From positions 62,001 to 126,000 of the forward strand of contig NZ_QQNH01000005.1 in NCBI RefSeq assembly GCF_003345525.1: a DNA stretch of 64,000 nucleotides, written 5' to 3'. This DNA is from Pelagibacterium lacus (lineage in GTDB: Bacteria > Pseudomonadota > Alphaproteobacteria > Rhizobiales > Devosiaceae). Under the pieces are notes generated by a model. That model did no database searches, had not been told where the DNA came from, and saw only the letters and a list, made by a program, of their open reading frames with translations. Numbering within the stretch: position 1 is the stretch's first letter; each line of letters starts with the position of its first letter. Of this stretch, positions 52,375 through 63,830 are shown piece after piece. The position numbers and the translations under genes are program-made.

Positions 52375-53242
52375 GCGGCACCTGGCGCGGCTTGATGCGG
52401 ATCACCGACAGCACCAGCCCGATGAAGATGAGCACGCCCCCCGCCACGTCCATGGCGTGGATCGGCTCGCCCAGGATCAGGACGCCGGAGCTGATACCCG
52501 CCACCGGCACCAATAGGGTGAAGGGCGCCACGCTGGCCGCCGAATGGCGCGACAGCAGCCACGACCAGATGGCGAAGCCGAACAGCGTCGCCGGATAGGC
52601 GAGAAAGGCGATCAGCATCACCGCGCTGAGGCTGGGCGGGGTGAAATGGGAGAGCAGCGCCGGCCCGCCCTCGAAGGTGAAGGACAAGAGGAGCAGCGGG
52701 ATCGCGCCGATGAAATTGCCCCACACGGTGAAGGGCAGCATGGGGATGGCGCCGGCCCGCTTGGAGAGATTGTTGGCGATGCCCCAGAACAGCGCCGCCA
52801 CCATGACGATGCCCAGCGGCACCAGCTCGGCCCCCACCCCCTGGCCGAGGGCGATGACCCCGATGCCGCCGAAGGCCACCGCTCCGCCGACCAGTTGCAG
52901 GCGGCGCGGCACCTCCCCGAACATGAAGAAGGCGATGGGGATGGTGAACATCACCTGCATCTGCAGCGTCAGCGAAGCGAGCGAGGCCGACATCCCCAGC
53001 GCCAGGGCGAGGTTGAGCAGCGCATAGAGCGCCGTGGCCATGGTGAGCCCATAGGCGGCGACCAGCAGCCAGGGCGCGCGCGGGCGGGGGACGAAGAAGA
53101 TGGCCGGCACGGCGGCAAAGAAGAACCGCAGCGCCGCCACGAGGAGCGGCGGCAATTCGTCGATGCTGAGCTTGATGACCGTGAAGTTGAACCCCCAGAT
53201 CGCGACGACGACCAGGGCGATCAGCACCTCGCGCAGGGGCAT
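52358..53242 (-). CDS. DMT-superfamily EamA transporter, 294 aa
   Basis: Ten TM helices in two EamA domains. MPLREVLIALVVVAIWGFNF begins the first TM, FTIPIAFFMFGEVPRRLQL closes the first domain, and ILGEPIHAMDVAGGVLIFIG the second. The TGW-like loops and conserved Gly/Pro positions fit amino-acid or drug exporters of the RhaT/EamA group. ATG 53242 is chosen; the frame extends to 53365 but that part is not membrane-like. Confidence 0.9.
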   Translation of the reverse strand: MPLREVLIALVVVAIWGFNFTVIKLSIDELPPLLVAALRFFFAAVPAIFFVPRPRAPWLLVAAYGLTMATALYALLNLALALGMSASLASLTLQMQVMFTIPIAFFMFGEVPRRLQLVGGAVAFGGIGVIALGQGVGAELVPLGIVMVAALFWGIANNLSKRAGAIPMLPFTVWGNFIGAIPLLLLSFTFEGGPALLSHFTPPSLSAVMLIAFLAYPATLFGFAIWSWLLSRHSAASVAPFTLLVPVAGISSGVLILGEPIHAMDVAGGVLIFIGLVLSVIRIKPRQVPLNPGG

Positions 53243-53344
53243 GGGGAGAACTCGCTGAAGAACGGACAGGCGCCCCGCTCTATCGCAGAATCCTCTCTGC
53301 CTGTCATCAGGGCGGCAATGCGACCGTTGCGCGCTGGGGATGGG

Positions 53345-53718
53345 GGAGAGGCTGCACCCCCTCATCCGTCCGCTGCGCGGCCACCTTCTCCCACGAGGGG
53401 AGAAGGGAAGAGGGGGTGGCGGCTTTAAGGTCCCGAGCGTTTCCCACCCACCAACCTCGTCACCCTCCCCCTTGCGGGGAGGGGTTAGGGGTGGGGGTGC
53501 GAGCGCAGCGAGCTCTTGGGAGGCTGAGGGGTTTTTCCAATCGGCGCTTGCGCCTGCCGCTCCACCCCTCCCCTGCCCTCCCCGTCAAGGGGAGGGTGAT
53601 GCCGGGGGTGCAGCGGGGGGTGGTGATAGGAGCGGGCGTGGGTGTTGGCGAGAGGCTTCACCCCCTCATCCGACCGCTTCGCAGCCACCTTCTCCCACGA
53701 GGGGAGAAGGGAGAGGAG
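53345..53718. repeat. mosaic palindromic repeat cluster 3
   Basis: This fills most of the 479 bp between the EamA and YciI genes. Two CCTCATCCG...CTTCTCCCACGAGGGGAGAA units (about 53359-53410 and 53663-53718) flank the CTTGCGGGGAGGGGTTAGGG block and a CCTCCCCGTCAAGGGGAGGG hairpin. No gene is supported. Confidence 0.83.
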
Positions 53719-53721
53719 CGA

Positions 53722-54030
53722 TTAGCCCTGCGGGCCGATGGCCATGTCCTCGAAGCCGGGGGCGGTGCCCCAGGCATGGATGGTGGTCGAAGCGCGCAGG
53801 CCGTGGATCTGGAACGGGTCCTCGGCGATGATCGCCTCCACCTCGGCGCGGGTCTCGGCCTCGAAGATCCACAACCCGCCCACCGGCTGGCCGCCGGGCT
53901 CGGGGCGCATGGCCCCGGCCAGGACGATGCGGCCCTTGTATCGGCGCAGATAGGCCTGGTGCGCCTCGGTATGGGCGGCGCGGATCGCCCCGCCATCGGC
54001 ATGGTCGGTGAAAAAGGCAGCCCAGCGCAT
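53722..54030 (-). CDS. YciI-family protein, 102 aa
   Basis: A small ferredoxin-like barrel. MRWAAFFTDHADGGAIRAAH with the conserved His, LRRYKGRIVLAGAMRPEPGG and AEVEAIIAEDPFQIHGL are typical of YciI proteins (function unclear; muconolactone-isomerase-like fold). The ATG overlaps the asd stop (TGATG), so it is translationally coupled to asd. Confidence 0.85.
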   Translation of the reverse strand: MRWAAFFTDHADGGAIRAAHTEAHQAYLRRYKGRIVLAGAMRPEPGGQPVGGLWIFEAETRAEVEAIIAEDPFQIHGLRASTTIHAWGTAPGFEDMAIGPQG

Positions 54031-55073
54031 CACGCGGCCACCCTCGGCTGCACCAGGCCGCGCGCCACCAGCGTCTCGGCGATCTGGATGGTGTTGAGCG
54101 CCGCGCCCTTGCGCAGATTGTCCGAGACCACCCACATGGCCAGCCCGTTCTCCACCGTCACGTCCTCGCGGATGCGGCTGACATAGGTGGCGTCCTCGCC
54201 CTTGGCCTCGACCGGGGTGATGTAGCCCCCGTCCTCGCGCTTGTCGACCACGACGATCCCCGGCGCCTCGCGCAGCGCGTCGCGCGCCTCGTCGGGGGTG
54301 ATGGGATTGGCGAATTCGAGATTGACCGCCTCGGAATGGCCCACGAACACCGGCACCCGCACCGCCGTGCAGCTCACCTTGATCCGGGGGTCGAGCATCT
54401 TCTTGGTCTCGGCCAGGACCTTCCACTCTTCCTTGGTGTAGCCATCCTCCATGAAGGCATCGATATGGGGGATGACGTTGAAGGCGATCTGCTTGGTGAA
54501 CTTGCCGGGGGTCGGCTGGTCGTTGACGAAAATGCCCTTGGTCTGGTCCCAGAGCTCGTCCATAGCCTCCTTGCCGCCGCCCGACACCGACTGATAGGTC
54601 GAGACCACCACCCGGGTGATGGTCGCCAGATCGTGCAGCGGCTTGAGGGCCACCACCAGCTGGGCGGTGGAGCAATTGGGATTGGCGATGATGTTCTTGC
54701 GATTGGTCCTGCCCATATAGGCGTCGAGTACGTGGCCATTGACCTCGGGCACGATGAGCGGCACGTCCTCGTGATAGCGCCAGGCCGAGGAATTGTCGAT
54801 GACCATGGCCCCCGCCGCGCCGATCCGCGGCGCCCACTGCTTGGAAATGTCCCCGCCGGCGCTCATCAGGACGAAATCGGTGCCGGCGAAGTCGTAATCC
54901 TCGAGATTGCGGCACTTGAGCACCCTGTCGCCGAAGCTCACCTCGCGCCCCACCGAGCGCGACGAGGCCAGCGGCACCAGTTCGTCGACGGGGAAATTGC
55001 GTTCGGCGAGAATTTCGAGCATTTCGCGGCCCACATTGCCCGTGGCACCGACGATTGCGACCTTGTATCCCAT
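54030..55073 (-). CDS. asd: aspartate-semialdehyde dehydrogenase, 347 aa
   Basis: NADPH-dependent reduction of aspartyl phosphate; branch point to Lys, Met, Thr and cell-wall DAP. VAIVGATGNVGREMLEILAE (NADP site), the catalytic Cys in NPNCSTAQLVVALKPL, and SVSGGGKEAMDELWDQ are diagnostic. The downstream YciI gene starts on its stop codon. Confidence 0.97.
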   Translation of the reverse strand: MGYKVAIVGATGNVGREMLEILAERNFPVDELVPLASSRSVGREVSFGDRVLKCRNLEDYDFAGTDFVLMSAGGDISKQWAPRIGAAGAMVIDNSSAWRYHEDVPLIVPEVNGHVLDAYMGRTNRKNIIANPNCSTAQLVVALKPLHDLATITRVVVSTYQSVSGGGKEAMDELWDQTKGIFVNDQPTPGKFTKQIAFNVIPHIDAFMEDGYTKEEWKVLAETKKMLDPRIKVSCTAVRVPVFVGHSEAVNLEFANPITPDEARDALREAPGIVVVDKREDGGYITPVEAKGEDATYVSRIREDVTVENGLAMWVVSDNLRKGAALNTIQIAETLVARGLVQPRVAA

Positions 55074-55365
55074 CTGGACCTTATCCTTTCACCCCACCTC
55101 CCGCGCCGCGGGACAAGCCCGCCCGGCCTAAAGCGTTTGCCGCCCTCCCCGCCGGGAGAGGAAGGCCCGGGGAGTGCGTCAAGCGGTTTTGGTGGTGGTT
55201 TTGCCTGCATACGGCAGCGGGCCAGCCGGATCGATCACCGCCTGGCCGGAAAAGAGCAGCGCTATCGCGGGCGAAATCGCCATGGACGGGGGCTCCTGCC
55301 GTTCGGGCTGCGGTTATGACGCGGATCGGCCCCCATTGCAAGGGCGCGATTGCCCCTTGCTAAAC

Positions 55366-55929
55366 TCAGAACTTGACGCCCAGCATCAGCCCCAGATTGG
55401 ACAGGCCCTCATTGGGCAGGCACAGATCGAGATTGGAGACGTGCTCATAGCGCAGGGTGAGGGTGACCGAATCCGAAAGATGCGCCCCGATGCCCGCCGC
55501 GTCGTAGAAATTGAGCGCGCAGCCGAAATTGCGCGCCGGCGCGGTGGCCCCGGTGAGCGCCCCGTCGGTCAGCGCCGCCCCGAAGCCCAGCTCGAGATAG
55601 AGCGGGGTGTCGAACACCGGGATCTGCCAGTTGAGATTGGCGTGGACGATGTTTTCCCGCCCGGCCAGGTTGAAGGTGGCGCCGATCTCCGGACGGGGCG
55701 AACCGATCCAGCGGAAGGCGTCGATCTCGGGCGAGGCGAACAGGGCCGAGAACTTGACGCTTTCCAGCCGCGACAGATCCCAATGCGGCCCGGTGGGCAG
55801 GAACCCCCCATAGGCGCTGTGATAGAACACCCCGGCGCGGAATTCGTCCAGCGTCAGTCCCTCGGCCGCGGCCGGGGCGGCCAGCGCCAGCACCGCGATC
55901 GCCGATTTCAGCGCCAAACCCTGCCCCAT
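55366..55929 (-). CDS. PagL-like lipid A 3-O-deacylase (acyloxyacyl hydrolase family), 187 aa
   Basis: A predicted outer-membrane beta barrel. Signal peptide (1-22, VLALAAPAAA) precedes alternating strands; the C-terminal block LRYEHVSNLDLCLPNEGLSN has the PagL-type His-x-Ser (H163, S165) and a nearby Glu (E174); the end GLMLGVKF is a barrel C-terminal Phe. PagL removes an acyl chain from lipid A; the assignment rests on these residues. ATG 55929 fits the signal peptide. The frame upstream is repeat sequence. Confidence 0.8.
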   Translation of the reverse strand: MGQGLALKSAIAVLALAAPAAAEGLTLDEFRAGVFYHSAYGGFLPTGPHWDLSRLESVKFSALFASPEIDAFRWIGSPRPEIGATFNLAGRENIVHANLNWQIPVFDTPLYLELGFGAALTDGALTGATAPARNFGCALNFYDAAGIGAHLSDSVTLTLRYEHVSNLDLCLPNEGLSNLGLMLGVKF

Positions 55930-56009
55930 GAGACCGCCTGCCCGTCCAATCCGATTTTTCAAAATTCCGCGCGCAGCCTTAGCATGGCGGCGGCGCTTGC
56001 GCCACCACG

Positions 56010-56305
56010 GCCTTGCGGGGAGGGGGGGTAGGAGCGGGCGAGGGTGTTGGTTGAGATTCAGCGACCCCCTCATCCGTCTCGGACCTCGCGGTCCGATCCA
56101 CCTTCTCCCACGAGGGGAGAAGGGAAGAAGGAGGCGGATGAGGGTGTTCCTGGCCCCACCCCACCCTTGATCCCTCCCCATCAAGGGGAGGGAAAATGGG
56201 CGGCGGCTTTGGGGTCCTGATCGTTCCCCATCCACCGGCCTGTCACCCTCCCCCTTGCGGGGAGGGGTTAGGGGTGGGGGTGCGAGCGAAAGCGAGCTCT
56301 CTTTG
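56010..56305. repeat. mosaic palindromic repeat cluster 4
   Basis: This fills most of the 389 bp between the PagL-like gene and leuB. A CCCTCATCCGTCTCGGACCT unit with CTTCTCCCACGAGGGGAGAA, a CTCCCCATCAAGGGGAGGG hairpin and the CTTGCGGGGAGGGGTTAGGG-GCGAGCGAAAGCGAGCTCT block follow the same order as in cluster 1. No gene is supported. Confidence 0.83.
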
Positions 56306-56318
56306 GGAGGCAGCGAAA

Positions 56319-57416
56319 CTAGCCCAGCTTGGCGATGATGGCGTCGCCCATTTCGCTGGTGCCGACCTTGCGGCAGCCGGTCTGCATGATGTCGCCGGTG
56401 CGCAGGCCGTCCTCGAGCACGTCGGAGATCGCCGTTTCAAGACGGGTGGCCAGATCGACGAGGCCGAAGGAATAGCGCAGCGCCATGGCGAAGCTGGCGA
56501 ACATGGCGATGGGGTTGGCGACGCCCTGGCCGGCGATGTCGGGGGCCGAGCCGTGCACCGGCTCGTACAGCGCCTTGCGCTTGCCGGTCTCGGGATCGGG
56601 CGCGCCGAGCGAGGCCGAGGGCAGCATGCCGAGCGAGCCGGTGAGCATGGCCGCGGCGTCCGAGAGGATGTCGCCGAACAGATTGTCGGTCACCATCACG
56701 TCGAACTGCTTGGGATTGCGCACCAGCTGCATGGCGGCGTTGTCGGCGAGGATGTGGGTGAGGGCGATCTCGGGATAATCCTTCGCCGCTTGCTTGACCA
56801 CCTCGTCCCAGAGCACGCCCGACTTCATGACGTTCTTCTTGTCGGCCGAATGCACCTTCTTGCCGCGCGTCATGGCGAGGTCGAAGGCCACGCGGGCGAT
56901 ACGGTCGATCTCGTAGCTCTCATAGACCTGGGTATCGACGGCCCGCTTCTGGCCATTGCCCAGATCGGTGATCTCCTTGGGCTCGCCGAAATACACCCCG
57001 CCGGTCAATTCGCGCACGATGAGGATGTCGAGACCCTCGACCAGCTCCTTTTTGAGCGAGGAGGCATCGGCCAGCGCCGCATAGCAGATGGCCGGCCGCA
57101 GATTGGCGAACAGGCCCAGATCCTTGCGCAGGCGCAACAGCCCGGCCTCGGGCCGCACCTCATAGGGAACCGCATCCCATTTCGGCCCGCCCACCGCGCC
57201 GAAGATCACCGCATCGGCGGCAAGCGCCTTCTCCATGTCGGCCTCGGAAATCGCCGCCCCATGCGCGTCATAGGCGCAGCCGCCGACCAGGCCCTTGTCA
57301 TAGGCGAAATCGGTCGCGCCGCTGGCGTTGAGATGGGTGATCAGCTTTTCGACCTCGGCCATGATCTCGGTGCCGATCCCGTCGCCGGGGAGAAGGAAAA
57401 GCGTGTTCGATGCCAT
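56319..57416 (-). CDS. leuB: 3-isopropylmalate dehydrogenase, 365 aa
   Basis: Leucine synthesis; NAD-dependent oxidation. [33 protein letters not shown], and [20 protein letters not shown] with [20 protein letters not shown] carry the metal and substrate residues; [20 protein letters not shown] is invariant. No other leu gene is in view. Confidence 0.98.
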   Translation of the reverse strand: MASNTLFLLPGDGIGTEIMAEVEKLITHLNASGATDFAYDKGLVGGCAYDAHGAAISEADMEKALAADAVIFGAVGGPKWDAVPYEVRPEAGLLRLRKDLGLFANLRPAICYAALADASSLKKELVEGLDILIVRELTGGVYFGEPKEITDLGNGQKRAVDTQVYESYEIDRIARVAFDLAMTRGKKVHSADKKNVMKSGVLWDEVVKQAAKDYPEIALTHILADNAAMQLVRNPKQFDVMVTDNLFGDILSDAAAMLTGSLGMLPSASLGAPDPETGKRKALYEPVHGSAPDIAGQGVANPIAMFASFAMALRYSFGLVDLATRLETAISDVLEDGLRTGDIMQTGCRKVGTSEMGDAIIAKLG

Positions 57417-57611
57417 GATCTGTCCTTGCCGTACTGATGGTTACGCCGCTGTCCGCCAGTTACGGCAAAACCGGGGCGGAACGCAAGGGGATTGCAAGGG
57501 GACGCGGGGCGAGGACGCGACGGCGCCCCCGCCCCAGCCAAAAAGGCTCAGAGCAATTCCTGATCTGATTGAATCAGATCAGGCGCTCCAAGTTTTTGTT
57601 TTGTCGTGCGG

Positions 57612-57642
57612 TCGAACCGGAAAAGTCTGCAACTTTTCCTGA
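57612..57642. repeat. 31-bp hairpin repeat (copy 2), just after the glutamate dehydrogenase gene
   Basis: Identical to 39922-39952. It starts 8 bp beyond the TAG at 57650-57652. The stem GGAAAAGT/ACTTTTCC could act as a terminator-like or mRNA-stabilising hairpin. Confidence 0.85.
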
Positions 57643-57649
57643 CTGCACT

Positions 57650-58915
57650 CTAGCTGGTGAAGAAGGACTGGGTGCCGTGCGCCTCGATGGCCTCGGCCAG
57701 CCGGCCCAGCGCATGCACATAGGCCGCCGAGCGCAGGGTGATGTCACGCTCCTTGGCGATGTTCCAGATGGCGCGGCCTTCGCGCTCGACGATCTTGAGC
57801 AGGCGGGCGTGGATCTCGTCGAGGTCCCAGTAAAAGCCCTGGCGGTTCTGCACCCATTCGAAATAGGAGACCGTCACCCCGCCGGCATTGGCGAGGATGT
57901 CGGGCAGCACCGCCACGCCGGCCGCGTTGAGAATCCGGTCGGCTTCCGGGGTCAGCGGGCCATTGGCCAGCTCCAGGATGACCTTGGCCTTGATCAGCCC
58001 GGCGTTCTGTTCGGTGATCATGTCCTCGAGGGCGGCGGGGACGAGAAGGTCGGTCTCGACCGCCAGCAGATCATCGGCGCCGATGATGCTGGCGCCCAGT
58101 TCCTCGGCCATGGTGGCCACCGGGCGGCCGGCCTGCTTGCCGGCGATCAGCGCCGCCACGTCGAGCCCGTCGGGCTTGTGGATGGCGCCGTTGGAATCGG
58201 AGACCGCCACCACCTTGTTGTTGTCGGCGGCGGTGAGCTGGGCATAGAACTGGCCGGCATTGCCGAAGCCCTGGATGGCCACGGTGTGGTCCCGCGCCAG
58301 GTTCAGCTCGGAGGCCAGATGGCGCACCAGATAGAAGCCGCCGCGCGCCGTGGCGTCGGTGCGCCCCAGCGAGCCGCCCAGCGCGATGGGTTTGCCGGTG
58401 ATCACCGCCGGGGTGACCTCGCCGACGATCTGGTTGTATTCGTCGGCCATCCAGCCCATGATCATGGCATTGGTGTAGACGTCCGGGGCCGGGATGTCGC
58501 GGTCCGGGCCGACGATGCGCCCGAAGGCCTGCATATAGGAGCGCGACAGGCGCTCGAGCTCGGAATTGGACAATTGGCGCGGATCGACCCGCACGGCGCC
58601 CTTGCCCCCGCCATAAGGCAGGTTCATCACGGCGCATTTGAAGGTCATCCAGAAGGCGAGGGTTTCCACCTCCTCGATGGTGGCTTCCGGGTGGAAGCGG
58701 ATGCCGCCCTTGGTGGGGCCGCGCGTGTCGTCATAGCGGCAGCGCCAGGCAAGGAAGGATTTGCGCGACCCGTCATCCATGCGGATCAGCAGGCGGGTCT
58801 TGGTCGTCTCTCGCGGATATTTCAGCTTCTCGGTCACATCGGGATCGATGTTGAGCTGGGCAGCGGCTTCTTCCAGACGCGTCAGCGCCCGATCCAACTG
58901 GCTTTCCTGAGACAT
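57650..58915 (-). CDS. Glu/Leu/Phe/Val dehydrogenase (NAD(P)-glutamate dehydrogenase type), 421 aa
   Basis: Interconverts glutamate and 2-oxoglutarate. DTRGPTKGGIRFHPEATIEE, FKCAVMNLPYGGGKGAVRVD (catalytic Lys) and DIPAPDVYTNAMIMGWM are the substrate motifs; VAIQGFGNAGQFYAQL is the nucleotide-binding fold and NAGGVTVSYFEWVQN the C-terminal signature. About 420 residues matches the hexameric glutamate dehydrogenases. Coenzyme preference is not read. Confidence 0.94.
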   Translation of the reverse strand: MSQESQLDRALTRLEEAAAQLNIDPDVTEKLKYPRETTKTRLLIRMDDGSRKSFLAWRCRYDDTRGPTKGGIRFHPEATIEEVETLAFWMTFKCAVMNLPYGGGKGAVRVDPRQLSNSELERLSRSYMQAFGRIVGPDRDIPAPDVYTNAMIMGWMADEYNQIVGEVTPAVITGKPIALGGSLGRTDATARGGFYLVRHLASELNLARDHTVAIQGFGNAGQFYAQLTAADNNKVVAVSDSNGAIHKPDGLDVAALIAGKQAGRPVATMAEELGASIIGADDLLAVETDLLVPAALEDMITEQNAGLIKAKVILELANGPLTPEADRILNAAGVAVLPDILANAGGVTVSYFEWVQNRQGFYWDLDEIHARLLKIVEREGRAIWNIAKERDITLRSAAYVHALGRLAEAIEAHGTQSFFTS

Positions 58916-59082
58916 TCTTGACCTCCCTGGTCACTTGCTGCGTGAACGCGGGCACCGGTTTAAAACAGCGCGGCTTATAGGTCAATAAGGCTGACAGATA
59001 ACCTGCAAAACCTCTTGACGCGACCGCATGGCGGGATCAGTTTTTCTCCCAGATCCACCGTGACCAGCCTCCGGAGCCTTCC

Positions 59083-59466
59083 GTGTACGCCACGCTGCCC
59101 CTGCCCGATATCGTCATCAACGCCGACGACTATAACCGGGTGTTGCTGCTGGCCGAAAAGGCCATCGACGATCTGCCCTATGTCTCGGCCTATCTGGAGC
59201 GCGAATTGCGGCGGGCCGAAATCTGCGACCCCTGGGACCCGGCCGGGGCCTCCATGGGCCAGAACGTCACCTTCCGCGTCGACGACGAGCCCTGGCTGCG
59301 CATGGGACGGCTGAGCTATCCCGATTCGCCCACGGGGCCGGGCGGCAGCGTGCCGATACTGGGCCCGGTGGGGGCGGCGCTGATCGGCATGAAGCGCAAC
59401 ACCACCATCGAATGGTTCGAACGCGACCGGGTGCGCACGCTGACCGTGCTCGATCATTTCTGGTGA
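59083..59466 (+). CDS. Rnk-like (GreA/GreB C-terminal fold) protein, 127 aa
   Basis: A small protein with an N-terminal helical part (VINADDYNRVLLLAEKAIDD) and a GreA/B C-terminal-like beta domain: RVDDEPWLRMGRLSYPDSPT, GGSVPILGPVGAALIGMKRN. Similarity to nucleoside diphosphate kinase regulator (Rnk), which binds RNA polymerase, is by motif only. GTG 59083 has GGAG upstream. Shares a bidirectional terminator with acnA. Confidence 0.78.
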   Translation: MYATLPLPDIVINADDYNRVLLLAEKAIDDLPYVSAYLERELRRAEICDPWDPAGASMGQNVTFRVDDEPWLRMGRLSYPDSPTGPGGSVPILGPVGAALIGMKRNTTIEWFERDRVRTLTVLDHFW

Positions 59467-59472
59467 AACGAA

Positions 59473-59498
59473 AAAAGGGCGGCCGGAGTCGCCCTTTT
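59473..59498. terminator. bidirectional terminator between the Rnk-like gene and acnA
   Basis: AAAAGGGCG and CGCCCTTTT form a 9-bp stem with an 8-nt loop; T-runs occur on both strands. It lies 7 bp after the Rnk-like stop and 11 bp after the acnA stop. Confidence 0.9.
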
Positions 59499-59508
59499 TA
59501 CGATCAGG

Positions 59509-62283
<2,775 letters not shown>

Positions 62284-62550
62284 GCGGTCCGCCTTGTCTC
62301 AAAATTAATTGCGGGGACCCCCGAATGAGACCGGGCCAAACAGCCAATGGCGCGCTTACAAGCATCCGCTCGATGCTGCGCAATCCTGGCCACCGGCACG
62401 TCCGGAGGCGAGATCGACAGGGGGAGAACGGCGCAGATTCGGCGCTCCCCCGGCCGAAGTCGCCCTCTCTATAATGAATCCAATTTGCACTTGCCAGCCC
62501 GGACTTGGTTTCAATAGAGCTTGGTCCGGCAATCAACGGGGCTTTCTCCC

Positions 62551-63171
62551 ATGTCCGATATTTCCCTTGCGGCCGAGGGCATCGTGCTCGAACGCGGCGG
62601 CCGTGCGGTTCTCGTGGATCTCAGCCTCGCCGTTAGCCCCGGCGAGGCCCTGATGCTGCGCGGGCCCAACGGGGCCGGCAAGAGCTCGGCCCTCCTGGTG
62701 CTGGCCGGGCTCTTGGCGCCGCAGGAGGGCCGGGTGCGCTTTACCGGCGCCGATCCCGACGCGCCCCCTTTCGCCCATCTCCATTGGGTGGGGCACGATC
62801 CGGCCATCAAGTCCGGGCTGAGCGTCGCGGAAAATCTCCGGTTCTGGATCGACGTGCTGGGCGGGCGGCGCGACCGCATGGGCGACGCGCTGGAGGCGGC
62901 CGGGCTGGCGGGCCTCGAGGATTTCGACGCCGGGCTGCTCTCGGCCGGGCAGACCCGCAGGCTGGCCCTGGCCCGGCTGCTGGCCATTCCCCGCCCGCTT
63001 TGGCTGCTGGACGAGCCGACCAGCGCGCTCGACGCCGATGGCGCCCATTGGGTGGGGCAATTGCTCGCCAACCATCTCGCCGGGGGCGGGCTGGCGGTGA
63101 TTGCCACCCATCTCGACATTCCCTTTTCCGGGGACAGCAAGACCATGACCCTCATCCGGGCCGGCGCATGA
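62551..63171 (+). CDS. ccmA: cytochrome c maturation ABC ATPase CcmA, 206 aa
   Basis: ATPase of the CcmABCD heme-handling complex. Walker A GPNGAGKSSALLVLAGLL, signature LSAGQTRRLALARLL, Walker B LWLLDEPTSALD. ATG 62551 fits the family. Overlaps ccmB by ATGA. Confidence 0.95.
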   Translation: MSDISLAAEGIVLERGGRAVLVDLSLAVSPGEALMLRGPNGAGKSSALLVLAGLLAPQEGRVRFTGADPDAPPFAHLHWVGHDPAIKSGLSVAENLRFWIDVLGGRRDRMGDALEAAGLAGLEDFDAGLLSAGQTRRLALARLLAIPRPLWLLDEPTSALDADGAHWVGQLLANHLAGGGLAVIATHLDIPFSGDSKTMTLIRAGA

Positions 63172-63830
63172 CGGCGTTCCTGGCCATCCTGTCGCGCGAT
63201 CTGAAGCTGGGCCTGCGCCAGGGCGGGGACCTGCTGACCCTCGTATTGTTCTTCGTCATCGTGGGCGTGCTGCTGCCCTTCGCGGTCGGGCCCGACCGCC
63301 CGCTCCTCTCCCAGCTCGCCCCGGCCATCATCTGGGTGGCGGCGCTCCTCGCGCAGCTCCTCTCCCACGACCGACTGTTCCGCTCCGATTTCGAGGACGG
63401 CTCGCTGGCCCTGTTCCGGCAGGCTTCACTTTCCCTTGACGGGCTTGTCTTTGCCAAGCTGATCGCCCATTGGCTGCTGACGGGCCTGCCCCTGGTCGTC
63501 GCCATGCCGGTGCTGGCCCTGGTGCTGGGCCTTTCGGCGGACGGGTTCTGGCTGGCGGTGATGACGCTTCTGGCCGGCACCCCGGCGCTGACCGCCTTCG
63601 GGGCGATCGGGGCGGCTGTGACAGTTGGCCTCAAGCGCGGCGGGCTGGTGGCGCCGGTTATCGTCTTGCCCATGAGCCTGCCAGTGCTTATTTTCGGCAC
63701 CGGCGCATTCGATCCCGCGCGCGTTGGCGCCGCGTCGCAAGCCCTGCTGCTTCTGGCGGCACTGAGCCTTGTCAGCATGGCGCTGGCGCCGTTCGCCGCG
63801 GCGCTGGCCTTGAGGATTTCCGGGGAATAG
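63168..63830 (+). CDS. ccmB: cytochrome c maturation permease CcmB, 220 aa
   Basis: Six TM helices; SRDLKLGLRQGGDLLTLVLF begins the protein, AQLLSHDRLFRSDFEDGSLA and the repeated PVLIFGTGAFDPA are CcmB signatures. Starts on the ccmA stop and abuts ccmC. Confidence 0.95.
   Translation: MTAFLAILSRDLKLGLRQGGDLLTLVLFFVIVGVLLPFAVGPDRPLLSQLAPAIIWVAALLAQLLSHDRLFRSDFEDGSLALFRQASLSLDGLVFAKLIAHWLLTGLPLVVAMPVLALVLGLSADGFWLAVMTLLAGTPALTAFGAIGAAVTVGLKRGGLVAPVIVLPMSLPVLIFGTGAFDPARVGAASQALLLLAALSLVSMALAPFAAALALRISGE

Noticed and set aside
55081-55341. 86-codon minus frame between asd and the PagL-like gene
   Set aside because: No RBS, no domain, composition like non-coding GC-rich DNA. I see no gene in 55074-55365.
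62284-62550. Region between acnA and ccmA searched for regulatory sites
   Set aside because: TTGCAC and CAATAG elements are spaced too far apart for a confident promoter; nothing else seen.
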